In this document: positions 45,850-54,199 of the stretch, piece after piece
Layout of the letters: every line of letters begins with the position of its first letter
How positions within the stretch are numbered: the stretch's first letter is position 1
Assembly (NCBI RefSeq): GCF_010550245.1
Contig: NZ_JAAGLU010000004.1
Location: 277,303 to 341,302 of the forward strand
Direction of reading: 5' to 3'
Length of the DNA: 64,000 nucleotides
Origin: Streptomyces sp. SID12501
Lineage (GTDB): Bacteria; Actinomycetota; Actinomycetes; Streptomycetales; Streptomycetaceae
Position numbers and translations under genes: made by a program
Notes under the pieces: model-generated
Told to the model about the DNA's origin: nothing
The model's database searches: none
The model's input: only the letters and a program-made list of their open reading frames with translations

Positions 45850-46367
45850 CAGATCTCCTTGACGTACTCGAACGGCTCGCGGCAGGCACGGCAGCGCCAC
45901 AGGGCCTTGCATGACGTGGCGGCGAAGCGCGAGGTCTCCTCCGTGTCCGCCGAACCGCAGCGGGGGCAGGGCACCGTGCGCCGGACGGGCAGCAGAGAGA
46001 GGGCGACCGGGCCGCGCGGTGCGGCACCGGGCGGGGCGATGCCGTGCTCGGTGAGCTTGCGGCGGCCCGCCGGAGTGATCCAGTCGCTGGTCCAGGGCGG
46101 ATCGAGGACCGTACGGATCTCCACGCGCACGTACCCCGCCGCCCGCAGCCGGGCGGCGACGCCCGCGCGCATCTCGGCCATCGCCGGGCAGCCCGAGTAG
46201 GTCGGGGTCAGGCTCGCCACCACCGTCCCGTCCCCGGTCACCTCCACGCCGCGCAGGACGCCGAGGTCGGCCAGGGTCAGCATGGGCAGCTCGGGGTCCG
46301 GCACGCGCTCGGCGATGCTCCGGGCTCGCCGGACGTCCTCGGCCCCGATCGCGGTCCCGGTCACCAT
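45849..46367 (-). CDS. paaD: Phenylacetyl-CoA epoxidase assembly subunit PaaD
   Basis: A 172-aa MIP18/DUF59 protein: PDPELPMLTLADLGVLRGVE and TPTYSGCPAMAEMRAGV are the family motifs, and PCPRCGSADTEETSRF with CRACREPFEY form a C-terminal zinc or Fe-S ribbon typical of PaaD. It is thought to mature the Fe-S or diiron centre of the epoxidase. It overlaps paaC by 7 bp and paaE by the ATGA. Confidence 0.95.
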   Translation of the reverse strand: MVTGTAIGAEDVRRARSIAERVPDPELPMLTLADLGVLRGVEVTGDGTVVASLTPTYSGCPAMAEMRAGVAARLRAAGYVRVEIRTVLDPPWTSDWITPAGRRKLTEHGIAPPGAAPRGPVALSLLPVRRTVPCPRCGSADTEETSRFAATSCKALWRCRACREPFEYVKEI

Positions 46368-47221
46368 GTCGCCTCCGGGTGGGCGCGGGCCACGCCCTGC
46401 AACTCGGCGAGGAGCGGGGCGAGATGTTCGGTGTGCTGCCCGCCGCGCCCGGCGCCGTGCGCCGCCGGAACCTGCGGCATGGCCAGCCCGGCGGCTTCGG
46501 TGACCTGCCTCAACACATCGACGACTTCACCCTCGACGTCGTACACCACGAACAACTCACCTATATACGGGGCGACTTGGTCCAGGGCCATGCGCATCCG
46601 TCGGTGCGACTCGTCGGTGCCGTCGCCGAGCCGGACAGCCCATTCGGCCGCGTACTGCCGGTGGTACGTCAGCTCTTTGACACCCTTCGCGGCGATCGCG
46701 GCGAGCACCGGATCGCGGTGGCCGGCGAGCCGCCCGAAGTGCGCGAGCCGCCAGCTGGACAGCACCAGCAGCCGGACGATCGAGAACGCGAAGTCCCCGA
46801 TGGGCAGTTCGGCCAGGCGTACGTTGCGGAAGTCGGCGGCGTCCCGGAAGTAGGCGTAAGCGTCCTCGTCGCGCCCGGTGCCGTCGACCTGGCCGGCACG
46901 CGCGTACAGCAGGCGGGCCTGGCCGAGCAGGTCGAGGCCGATGTTGGCGAGCGCGACCTCCTCCTCCAGCTCGGGGGCGCGGGTGCACCACTGGGCCAGC
47001 CGCTGGGCCGACACCAGTGCGTCGTCGGCGAGTTCGACGCAGGTCGCGGCCAGCTCGCCGGAGTCCACACCCTCGGGCACGGTGGTGTCGACGCCGTACA
47101 GCGGGTCCTCGAACCCGGTGCCGAAGGCCCAACGGGCGTCACTGCCGTCGTCGTGCCCCTCGGCGAGGGAGAGATAGACGTGTTCGTCGTCGTGGTCGCT
47201 GTGACTGTCACTGTCGCTCAT
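46361..47221 (-). CDS. paaC: Phenylacetyl-CoA epoxidase structural subunit PaaC
   Basis: A 286-aa ferritin-like protein. VALANIGLDLLGQARLLYAR and ELTYHRQYAAEWAVRLGDGT are PaaC hallmarks; it pairs with PaaA but does not bind iron itself. Its first ~35 residues are unusually rich in Asp, Ser and His. It overlaps paaD at its end. Confidence 0.95.
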   Translation of the reverse strand: MSDSDSHSDHDDEHVYLSLAEGHDDGSDARWAFGTGFEDPLYGVDTTVPEGVDSGELAATCVELADDALVSAQRLAQWCTRAPELEEEVALANIGLDLLGQARLLYARAGQVDGTGRDEDAYAYFRDAADFRNVRLAELPIGDFAFSIVRLLVLSSWRLAHFGRLAGHRDPVLAAIAAKGVKELTYHRQYAAEWAVRLGDGTDESHRRMRMALDQVAPYIGELFVVYDVEGEVVDVLRQVTEAAGLAMPQVPAAHGAGRGGQHTEHLAPLLAELQGVARAHPEATW

Positions 47222-47252
47222 GTCCGCTGCTCCTCTCCCAGGGGTGGATGCG

Positions 47253-47549
47253 CTAGATGTGGGGGACATCGTCGGGGATGTCGTAGAAGGTCGGGTGCCG
47301 GTAGACCTTGTCGGCGCTGGGGGCGAAGAAGGGGTCCTTCTCGTCGCGCGAGGAGGCGGCGATGTGTTCGGAGCGCACCACCCAGATGCTCACGCCCTCG
47401 TTGCGCCGCGTGTACAGGTCGCGCGCGTGGGTGAGCGCCATCCGGTCGTCGGCCGCGTGCAGCGAGCCCACGTGGACGTGGTTCAGCCCGCGCTTGCCGC
47501 GCACGAACACCTCGTACAGCGGCCACTCGTTGGACAGGTCGTTGCTCAT
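47253..47549 (-). CDS. paaB: Phenylacetyl-CoA epoxidase subunit PaaB
   Basis: A 98-aa protein with [40 protein letters not shown] and [18 protein letters not shown], the PaaB signature. It bridges PaaAC dimers in the epoxidase. The start overlaps the paaA stop (ATGA). Its own stop is 31 bp before the paaC start. Confidence 0.95.
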   Translation of the reverse strand: MSNDLSNEWPLYEVFVRGKRGLNHVHVGSLHAADDRMALTHARDLYTRRNEGVSIWVVRSEHIAASSRDEKDPFFAPSADKVYRHPTFYDIPDDVPHI

Positions 47550-48541
47550 GCCACTGCCTCCTTCGCGGCCCGCGCGCGCTGCTTGGCGGCGTGCGCCATG
47601 GCTGCCTCGCGCACCCAGGCGCCGTCCTCGTGTGCTGTCCGCCGCCGTGCGACCCGTTCGGCGTTGCAGGGCCCGCCGCCCTTGATGACGCGCATCAGCT
47701 CGTCCCAGTCCGGGGTGCCGAAGTCGTGGTGGCCGCGCTCCTCGTTCCAGCGCAGCTCCGGGTCGGGAAGGGTCACGCCGAGCTTGTCGGCCTGCGGGAC
47801 GGTCATGTCGACGAAGCGCTGGCGCAGTTCGTCGTTGGTGTGCCGCTTGATCTTCCAGGCCATGGACTGCGCGGAGTTGGGCGAGGCGTCGTCGGGCGGG
47901 CCGAACATCATCAGGGAGGGCCACCACCAGCGGTCGACGGCGTCCTGGACCATGGCGCGCTGTTCCTCTGTACCTCGCATCATGGTCATCAGCAGCTCGT
48001 AACCCTGCCGCTGGTGGAAGGACTCCTCCTTGCAGACACGGACCATCGCGCGCGCGTACGGGCCGTACGAACTCCGGCACAGGGGCACCTGGTTGCAGAT
48101 CGCGGCACCGTCCACGAACCAGCCGATCACGCCGACGTCGGCGAAGCTCGGCGTCGGGTAGTTGAAGATCGACGAGTACTTCTGGCGGCCGTCGATGAGC
48201 CGCTCGGTGAGGTCCGCGCGGTCGGCGCCCAGCGTCTCGGCGGCCGAGTACAGGTACAGCCCGTGCCCGGCCTCGTCCTGGACCTTCGCGAAGAGGATGG
48301 CCTTGCGGCGCAGTGAGGGCGCGCGCGTGATCCACTCGCCCTCCGGCTGCATGCCGATGATCTCCGAGTGCGCGTGCTGGGCGATCTGCCGGATCAGCGT
48401 CTTCCGGTAGCCCTCGGGCATCCAGTCGCGCGGCTCGATCCGCCGGTCGCGCGCGATCGTCGCCTCGAAGTGCTCAAGCAGCCCCTCGGCAGCCTGCCCG
48501 GTGCCGCCCGTGCCCGAGGCGGCGGAGTGTGTCGTCGTCAT
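47546..48541 (-). CDS. paaA: Phenylacetyl-CoA epoxidase catalytic subunit PaaA
   Basis: A 331-aa diiron ferritin-like oxygenase. [15 protein letters not shown] and [20 protein letters not shown] supply the first Glu/His ligands, and [20 protein letters not shown] the second pair. It inserts oxygen into the ring of phenylacetyl-CoA. The start at 48541 ([10 protein letters not shown]) follows GGGGAG. First gene of the operon, with a PaaR-like palindrome in its promoter. Downstream paaGZ, paaJ and a working paaK are not in the window. Confidence 0.95.
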   Translation of the reverse strand: MTTTHSAASGTGGTGQAAEGLLEHFEATIARDRRIEPRDWMPEGYRKTLIRQIAQHAHSEIIGMQPEGEWITRAPSLRRKAILFAKVQDEAGHGLYLYSAAETLGADRADLTERLIDGRQKYSSIFNYPTPSFADVGVIGWFVDGAAICNQVPLCRSSYGPYARAMVRVCKEESFHQRQGYELLMTMMRGTEEQRAMVQDAVDRWWWPSLMMFGPPDDASPNSAQSMAWKIKRHTNDELRQRFVDMTVPQADKLGVTLPDPELRWNEERGHHDFGTPDWDELMRVIKGGGPCNAERVARRRTAHEDGAWVREAAMAHAAKQRARAAKEAVA

Positions 48542-48556
48542 CGATACCCGCTCCCC

Positions 48557-48578
48557 AACCGACCATTCGTTCGGTACC
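48557..48578. promoter_or_regulatory. PaaR-like TetR palindrome before paaA
   Basis: AACCGACCATTCGTTCGGTACC contains ACCGA and TCGGT as inverted copies about 8 bp apart, 16 bp before the paaA ATG. The shape resembles PaaR operators of actinobacteria. Binding here would block the paa operon in the absence of phenylacetyl-CoA. Confidence 0.55.
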
Positions 48579-48623
48579 AGTGTGACGACTTTTCCGCGCC
48601 CGCACAAGCCGTTGCCGGGACCG

Positions 48624-48935
48624 TCAGCAGGTGGCGCGTCCACCGCTGATGTCGTACACCGCGCCGGTCGAGAAGCTGACCCGGTCGGAGGCCAGGAAGG
48701 CGACCGGTTCGGCCACCTCCTCCGGGCGGCCGGTCCGGCGCATCGGGATGAGCCCGGTGAGGCGCTCCAGAACCTCGGGGGCCGTGTTCTCGTTCATGGG
48801 CGTGGCGATGACCGCGGGTGCGGCGACGTTGACCAGGACGCCGCTGGTGGCCAGCTCCCTGCCGGCCGACTTGGTGAGGGCGAGCACCGCGGCCTTGGAC
48901 GCCGAGTAGACCGACAGCTGGGGATTGCCGTCCTT
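48624..48935 (-). pseudogene. SDR oxidoreductase, C-terminal half (split gene)
   Basis: From 48935 downwards it reads KDGNPQLSVYSASKAAVLAL, TKSAGRELATSGVLVNVAAP and [20 protein letters not shown] with [20 protein letters not shown]. This is the YxxxK active site and C-terminal half of a short-chain dehydrogenase. It lacks a start and the Rossmann half, which lies 2.25 kb away at 51186-51523 on the same strand. The two halves meet at GWG and KDGNPQ with only about 10 residues missing. Confidence 0.85.
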
Positions 48936-48994
48936 CTGCGCAGGTCATCGCCGCATCGACGCGGTTCGGGACCACCAGTCAAGCTGACGGCAGG

Positions 48995-49216
48995 TCAGCC
49001 GCAGACGGCACGGGAGCCGTACCCCCATGGGATGCCCGACGCACGGCTTACCGGAACAAGTTGAGCAAGGTCACTTACACCACGAGGCGGGGCACGACCG
49101 CCGGCCAGGCCCCAGCGGGCGCCGGTGATGTCGAGACGGTCGCCAATCAGGTGGCCGGCGACCCAGGCTTCGGCGTCAGCGGTGCAGGAAGGACAGAAGG
49201 AGGCGCCGCGGTCCAC
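48995..49216 (-). pseudogene. ISKra4-like transposase C-terminal relic
   Basis: The minus strand reads TADAEAWVAGHLIGDRLDIT then GARWGLAGGRAPPR. The DRLDITGARWGLxG motif is the conserved C-terminal region of ISKra4-family transposases (normally followed by AEAVLKLRAL). The rest is absent and the frame ends shortly after. Confidence 0.5.
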
Positions 49217-49320
49217 AGGTGCTCACTGACGTGCCGGCCGTTCGCGGTTGGACTCCCCGTTGTGCGCGATTCGCCCCGCTCAGTGAGCCGCAAGAGAATA
49301 GAGACACCGGGCGTTCGGTG

Positions 49321-49340
49321 GTCCTGACAGATGTCAGGAC
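49321..49340. promoter_or_regulatory. Perfect 9+9 palindrome before lipoprotein gene
   Basis: GTCCTGACAGATGTCAGGAC has perfect 9-bp arms around a 2-bp centre, 91 bp before the lipoprotein ATG. It could be an operator or a cruciform-type site. Confidence 0.45.
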
Positions 49341-49431
49341 GGCAGGTGGCGCGTCGGCGCGTACGTTGCTCTCGGTCCGCAGGCCAACCGCGGCCAGGGA
49401 CTACGCACCGCATCGGGGGAAGTGGTTGTTC

Positions 49432-50364
49432 ATGAAGCGCATGTGCGCTGCTGCACTCGTCGTGACGGCGGCTTTGGGCCTTGCCACGACGGGATGTGGC
49501 CCGCAGGAGCAGGATGCGAAGCAGCCCGGGACGGATGGGGGAACCTCGGTCGGCAGCAAGCAACTGCGAGAGCTGACCGACGCCGAGCAGCTCCGTATCG
49601 CGGATGCCCAACAGCGGTTGATCAAAAGCTGTATGACGCGCAAGGGCTTCGACTTCTGGGAGGCGGAGCGGCTGAGCCTCGAGGAGAGCCGCACGCTCGG
49701 CTGGGTCACCGACGCTGTTGCCTGGGCGAACAAGCACGGCTACGGCAGCCGCATTGAGGCCAAGCACGATCGCGCCCGGCTGACCAACAGGAACCTCGCC
49801 TACCGCGAAGGCCTCTCCGATGAGCGACGTGCGGCGTACGACAAGGCCTTGGACGAAGGCAGCGACGCCCCCGTGATCACGGCCGAGGTGCCCACCGGCG
49901 GGACAGTCCGCAAGCGGGTGGGCGGCTGCGTGGCAGAGGCAGAGAAGCAGCTGTACGGAGACCGGGTGGCCTGGTTCCGTGCGGAGAAGACGGTGATGGG
50001 TCTGCAACCCCTTTACGTCCCCCAGATGATGGCCGACAAACGATTCGCTTCGGCGCTGGCTTCCTGGTCCCGGTGCATGGCACGTTCCGGCCACACGTAC
50101 CGCAATCCGCAAGAGGCCCGTCAGGCAGCCGTCGAACAGGGCCTGAAGGCGGGCCCCGGCAAGGGATTCGAGGCGGAGCGGAAGCTCGCCGTCGCTGATG
50201 CGACGTGTGCGAAGAACACCTCGCTCCGGTCCATCGGAAACGAGCGCGAGACCCATTACGTCAACATGCTTCGCGGCCGCTACGGCAGCGACCTCGACAC
50301 CTACGCGCGCCTCCAGCTCCAGGCGTTCGCCCGCGCCGCGGAGGTCGTCGAACCGCGCACGTGA
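49432..50364 (+). CDS. Putative lipoprotein, 310 aa, unknown function
   Basis: The start at 49432 gives a lipoprotein signal (CAAALVVTAALGLATTGCGPQ) with the lipobox Cys. The mature protein has paired Cys-containing segments (IKSCMTRKGFDFWEAERLSL, VGGCVAEAEKQLYGDRVAWF, SWSRCMARSGHTYRNPQEAR, ADATCAKNT), a layout seen in many uncharacterised Streptomyces lipoproteins. It would sit outside the membrane. It lies inside the insertion and is probably cargo. Confidence 0.75.
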   Translation: MKRMCAAALVVTAALGLATTGCGPQEQDAKQPGTDGGTSVGSKQLRELTDAEQLRIADAQQRLIKSCMTRKGFDFWEAERLSLEESRTLGWVTDAVAWANKHGYGSRIEAKHDRARLTNRNLAYREGLSDERRAAYDKALDEGSDAPVITAEVPTGGTVRKRVGGCVAEAEKQLYGDRVAWFRAEKTVMGLQPLYVPQMMADKRFASALASWSRCMARSGHTYRNPQEARQAAVEQGLKAGPGKGFEAERKLAVADATCAKNTSLRSIGNERETHYVNMLRGRYGSDLDTYARLQLQAFARAAEVVEPRT

Positions 50365-50473
50365 GACCTCCGTTCAGGATCTCCCGTGATGATGGCGCAC
50401 GGTCGCGACACCACGTCCATGGTCACCACCGTGGATCAGCACGTCTCCGACGAGGCAGACAATAGGAGTACAC

Positions 50474-50950
50474 ATGCGCAAGTTGACCACGGCGGTCGCG
50501 GCCGCGGGCCTGATGGCCCTCGGTCTCGCCGTCCCAACGTCCGCCGATGCAGCGGCACAGGGCTTCTACTGCGATGCGGAGTGGAGCAGCCACGGCCGCG
50601 ACGGCAACGTCCGCGCCTGGTCCGGGTACGACTGCACGGGCACGCTCCTCGGAGTTACCCCCGGCAACGACCCCGACTGGAGCGACAGCTCAGGGCCGTT
50701 TCAGAGCGGCGACTGGAATGCGGCGAAGTCCGTCGCGAACAACGGCACGATCGGGGGCAACGACGTCGTCGCCTTCTACCTGGCGCTCAACTACGCCTAC
50801 GAGCACGGGTACGTCTGCCTCTCACCGTACGAGCTGTATGCGGACGACGTGACCGACAACAGCCACACCAGCGGCAGTGTGGCCAGCTACATCTCCTCCC
50901 ACCGGTGGGTGCAAAGCTCCGGGTGTGCCGCGAACAGCTGGCTCACCTGA
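50474..50950 (+). CDS. Small secreted protein, peptidase-inhibitor I36-like
   Basis: A 158-aa precursor with signal MRKLTTAVAAAGLMALGLAV cut near SADAAA. The mature part has Cys pairs, the segment NVRAWSGYDCTGTLLGVTPG, and ends HGYVCLSPYELYADDVTDNS then YISSHRWVQSSGC. The C-terminal ISSHRWV/C pattern and size recall I36-family inhibitors, but the match is weak. Second intact gene within the SDR insertion, followed by a strong hairpin. Confidence 0.7.
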   Translation: MRKLTTAVAAAGLMALGLAVPTSADAAAQGFYCDAEWSSHGRDGNVRAWSGYDCTGTLLGVTPGNDPDWSDSSGPFQSGDWNAAKSVANNGTIGGNDVVAFYLALNYAYEHGYVCLSPYELYADDVTDNSHTSGSVASYISSHRWVQSSGCAANSWLT

Positions 50951-51037
50951 CCGAGCTCGCTTCCGGGGTCCCTCCGTCGGAGGGGCGCTGGCGCGACTTC
51001 GAGGCTGTCCCAGCCACGTGCACAGGTGAACGGGGGG

Positions 51038-51076
51038 GCGGGCCATCGAACTGCGAGCAGCAGTCCGATGGCCCGC
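51038..51076. terminator. Strong hairpin after the small secreted-protein gene
   Basis: GCGGGCCATCG (51038-51048) and CGATGGCCCGC (51066-51076) are exact inverted copies separated by 17 bp, about 90 bp after the stop of the small secreted-protein gene. Confidence 0.7.
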
Positions 51077-51152
51077 TGTCGTCCGACAGGCACCGCCGGC
51101 GGCAACGCAGTCGTACTGGATTCCGGCAGCGCTGATGACGGCAGACGGCTGG

Positions 51153-51185
51153 GGGTCTGTACGGTCTTCGGCTCTGGACAGACCC
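51153..51185. repeat. 8-bp inverted repeat at the right edge of the insertion
   Basis: GGGTCTGT (51153-51160) and ACAGACCC (51178-51185) are inverted copies. The right arm extends to TGGACAGACCC as at 40372-40382 and abuts the SDR coding sequence, so it may be the terminal repeat of the element that inserted. Confidence 0.5.
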
Positions 51186-51523
51186 GCCCCAGCCTCGCTC
51201 CCGCATGCCAGGGACGAACGTCCGCATGCTGTTCACGGCGCCCAGGACGTTGACGTCGAAGACGGACGTGACGCCACTCCTCCGAGGTCGTCTCGGTGAG
51301 GGGCTTGTTCGATCTCGGCGGCGACCCGGCGCTGCGCCTCCTCGTCCGTGACGTCCGCGCGGATGTCGGCGCCGCCGGGGGCGAGGTCGAGCGTCGTCAC
51401 CCGCACGCCGTCGGCCCGGAGCCGTTCGGCCGTGGCCGCGCCGAGTCCACGCGCGCCCCCGGTGACCAGGGCCGACCTGACGGTCGTACCGTCCCTCCCG
51501 GAGTTCGCGTCAGTGCGACTCAC
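51186..51523 (-). pseudogene. SDR oxidoreductase, N-terminal half (split gene)
   Basis: It starts MSRTDANSGRDGTTVRSALV and TGGARGLGAATAERLRADGV (Rossmann motif TGGARGLG). After AAEIE, the next recognisable text, NKPLTETTSEEWRHV, is in another frame. The NNAG segment between them has been deleted. A further shift leads to FDVNVLGAVNSMRTFVPGMR and ERGWG at 51186. The start overlaps the upstream dehydratase stop by 14 bp, so it was the second gene of that operon. In the L-rhamnose pathway an SDR would oxidise 2-keto-3-deoxy-L-rhamnonate. Confidence 0.85.
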
Positions 51524-53222
51524 GGCTCACCTCGGAGCCGCTGGAGCCGATGAGGAAGTCCAGGTCGGCGCCCGTGTCGGCCTGCAGGACGTGGTCGACG
51601 TACAGGCGTTCCCAGCCGCGTCGTGGGTTCGCGAAGCCGTTGACGGTGGCCTCGTTCGGGGTCCTGCGGGCGAGTTCCTCGGCGGGTACGTCGACGTCGA
51701 GGCGCCGGGCCGCCACGTCCAGGTCGATGATGTCGCCCGTGCGGACGAGGGCGAGGGGGCCGCCGGCCGCCGCCTCCGGGGCCACGTGCAGGACGACGGT
51801 GCCGTAGGCGGTGCCGCTCATCCGGCCGTCGCAGACCCGGACCATGTCCCGGACGCCCTGTTCCAGCAGCTTCTTCGGCAGCGGCATGTTGGACACCTCG
51901 GGCATGCCCGGGTAGCCCTTGGGCCCGCAGCCACGCAGGACGAGCACGGAGTCGGCGTCCACGTCGAGGTCCGGGTCGTCGATACGGGCGTGGAAGTCCT
52001 CGATCGAGTCGAAGACGACCGCCCGGCCCCGGTGGCGCAGCAGGTGCGGGGAGGCCGCCGCCGGCTTGACGAGGGCTCCGTCGGGGGCGAGGTTGCCGCG
52101 CAGTACGGCGATCCCGCCCTCGGCGACCAGCGGTTTCTCGCGAGTGCGGATGACCTCCGGGTCCCAGATCGGCGCGTCGTCGATGTGAGCCACCAGCGGC
52201 TCTCCGGTGACCGTGAGCGCGTCGGGATCGAGCAGGTCGCGTACCTCGCGCAGTACGGCGGACAGGCCTCCGGCGCGGTGGAAGTCCTCCATGAGGAAGC
52301 GGCCGGCCGGCTGTAGGTCCACCAGGACCGGGACCCGGGAGCCGATCCGGTCGAAGTCGTCGAGCGTCAGGGGGATGTCCAGGCGTCCGGCGATCGCCAG
52401 CAGGTGCACGACGGCGTTGGTCGACCCACCGATGGCGGCCAGGGCGACGATCGCGTTGTGGAAGGACGCCTTGGTCAGGAAGGTGCCCGGCCGGCGGTCG
52501 GCGGCGACCATCTCCACCGCCAGCCTGCCGGTGCCGTGGGCGGCTTCCAGCAGGCGGCTGTCGGGCGCCGGGATACCGGCCATCCCCGGCACGATCGTGC
52601 CCAGGGCTTCGGCCACCAGGGCCATCGTCGAGGCGGTGCCCATGGTGTTGCAGTGCCCGCGGCTGCGGATCATCGACGACTCGGAGCGGGTGAACTGCTC
52701 CTGGGAGAGCGTGCCTGCCCGCACCTCCTCCGACAGCCGCCACACGTCCGTGCCGCAGCCCAGCGGCGTACCCCGGAAGGTCCCCGTCAGCATCGGCCCA
52801 CCGGGCACGACGACCGCGGGCAGGTCCACCGAGGCGGCGGCCATGAGCAGCGAGGGGATCGTCTTGTCGCAGCCGCCCAGCAGCACGACACCGTCGATCG
52901 GGTTGGCCCGCAGCATCTCCTCCGTGGCCATCGCCGCCATGTTCCGCCACAGCATGGCGGTGGGCCGCACCTGCGTCTCGCCCAGCGACACCACCGGCAG
53001 GTCCAGGGGGATGCCCCCGGCCTCGTACACCCCGTTGCGGACCGAAGCCGCCACCTCGTTCAGATGGGCGTTGCAGGGGGTCAGGTCCGAGGCGGTGTTG
53101 GCGATGGCGATCTGCGGCCGGCCGGTGAAGGCGTCGTCCGGTGCGCCCCGGCGCATCCAGGCCCGGTGGATGTAGGCGTTGCGCCCCTGCCCCTCGTACC
53201 ACTGTGCACTTCGAAGCTTCAC
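51510..53222 (-). CDS. IlvD/Edd-family sugar-acid dehydratase
   Basis: A 570-aa [2Fe-2S] dehydratase: NTASDLTPCNAHLNEVAASV, VVLLGGCDKTIPSLLMAAAS and RSRGHCNTMGTASTMALVAE carry the three cluster Cys, and VRDMVRVCDGRMSGTAYGTV is the C-terminal signature. The N-terminus (LRSAQWYEGQGRNAYIHRAW) and IPLDLPVVSLGETQVRPTAM match sugar-acid (arabonate/xylonate/rhamnonate-type) rather than biosynthetic dihydroxyacid dehydratases. The GTG start at 53222 has AAAGGG upstream. Context suggests an L-rhamnonate-type substrate. Confidence 0.88.
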   Translation of the reverse strand: MKLRSAQWYEGQGRNAYIHRAWMRRGAPDDAFTGRPQIAIANTASDLTPCNAHLNEVAASVRNGVYEAGGIPLDLPVVSLGETQVRPTAMLWRNMAAMATEEMLRANPIDGVVLLGGCDKTIPSLLMAAASVDLPAVVVPGGPMLTGTFRGTPLGCGTDVWRLSEEVRAGTLSQEQFTRSESSMIRSRGHCNTMGTASTMALVAEALGTIVPGMAGIPAPDSRLLEAAHGTGRLAVEMVAADRRPGTFLTKASFHNAIVALAAIGGSTNAVVHLLAIAGRLDIPLTLDDFDRIGSRVPVLVDLQPAGRFLMEDFHRAGGLSAVLREVRDLLDPDALTVTGEPLVAHIDDAPIWDPEVIRTREKPLVAEGGIAVLRGNLAPDGALVKPAAASPHLLRHRGRAVVFDSIEDFHARIDDPDLDVDADSVLVLRGCGPKGYPGMPEVSNMPLPKKLLEQGVRDMVRVCDGRMSGTAYGTVVLHVAPEAAAGGPLALVRTGDIIDLDVAARRLDVDVPAEELARRTPNEATVNGFANPRRGWERLYVDHVLQADTGADLDFLIGSSGSEVSRESH

Positions 53223-53286
53223 CGTCGACCCTTTCCAATAATCGGTACAGTGGTCTACCCTTCGGAACTCCATGGAGCATAGACAG

Positions 53287-54102
53287 ATGTACGAGGGCAC
53301 GTCAGCCCCTGTGAGCGAGGAAGTCGCCGGAGGCGACGGTGACGCCGCGCGTCTCGTGGGATCCGACCGGGTGCTCGCCGTCCTCAAGGAGCTCGCCCGG
53401 TATCCCGACGGCGTGGGCCTGGAGGAACTGACCCGGGTGATGGGCAGCCCCAAGCCGACCGTGCACCGGGCCCTGGGGGCCCTGCGCCGGGCCGGGCTGG
53501 CCGACCAGGGCGAACGCGGTCGCTACGTTCTCGGCGACGAGTTCCTGCGGATGGCCTTCGCCCACCACGAGGACCGCCCCGAGCACGTCCGGGTACGTCC
53601 CGTACTCGACGCGCTGGCCCACCGGTTCGGCGAGACGGCGCACTACGCGGTCCTCGACGGCCGTGAGGTCGTCTACCGGGCCAAGGTCGACCCGCCCACC
53701 GGCGCCGTGCGGCTGACCTCGACGGTGGGCGGCCGGAACCCGGCCCACGCCACCGGCGTCGGAAAGACGCTGCTCGCGCACCGGTTGGACACCGTGGCGG
53801 CGGTCGAGGCCTGGATCGGCGACGCGCCCCTGGAACGTCGCACGCCCAGGACCCTGTGCACGGCCGACGACCTGTACCTCGACCTGCGGGCCACCCTCGA
53901 CCGGGGGTACGCCGTGGACGACCAGGAGAACGAGTCCGGCGTCAACTGCCTCTCCCTGCCCGTGTACGCGACCTCGCCGACGACTCCCTCCGGCGCCGTG
54001 AGCATCAGCGCGCTCACCTACCGCACTCCACTGCACATCCTGGTGGACGCGGTCGGCGAGATCCGGGAGTTGCTCGGCCCTTTGGGCCGGACCCGTCAAT
54101 GA
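53287..54102 (+). CDS. IclR-family regulator
   Basis: A 271-aa protein: VGLEELTRVMGSPKPTVHRA with LGALRRAGLADQ is the winged HTH, and VGGRNPAHATGVGKTLLAHR and GVNCLSLPVYATSPTTPSGA are in the ligand domain. It starts 65 bp from the divergent dehydratase GTG. It likely controls the dehydratase/SDR operon and the downstream hydrolase/dehydrogenase genes. ATG at 53287 is used; a start at 53272 is possible. Confidence 0.9.
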   Translation: MYEGTSAPVSEEVAGGDGDAARLVGSDRVLAVLKELARYPDGVGLEELTRVMGSPKPTVHRALGALRRAGLADQGERGRYVLGDEFLRMAFAHHEDRPEHVRVRPVLDALAHRFGETAHYAVLDGREVVYRAKVDPPTGAVRLTSTVGGRNPAHATGVGKTLLAHRLDTVAAVEAWIGDAPLERRTPRTLCTADDLYLDLRATLDRGYAVDDQENESGVNCLSLPVYATSPTTPSGAVSISALTYRTPLHILVDAVGEIRELLGPLGRTRQ

Positions 54103-54199
54103 CCCGCCGATGAACCGTCGGCAGAACCTCGGCCCGCTCCCCGACTCCTCCGCTCCCCCACCGCCCCGCCACCACGCCGTTCGAACTGGAGACTGACCC

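Larger units (their letters stand above)
48936..51185. mobile_element. 2.25-kb insertion splitting the SDR gene
   Basis: The boundaries are set by the abrupt end of SDR coding on both sides. Contents: an ISKra4-like transposase relic, a lipoprotein gene, a small secreted-protein gene, a strong terminator and, exactly at the right edge, TGGACAGACCC, a sequence also present at 40372. No clean target duplication is seen. It may be a decayed composite element. Confidence 0.65.
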
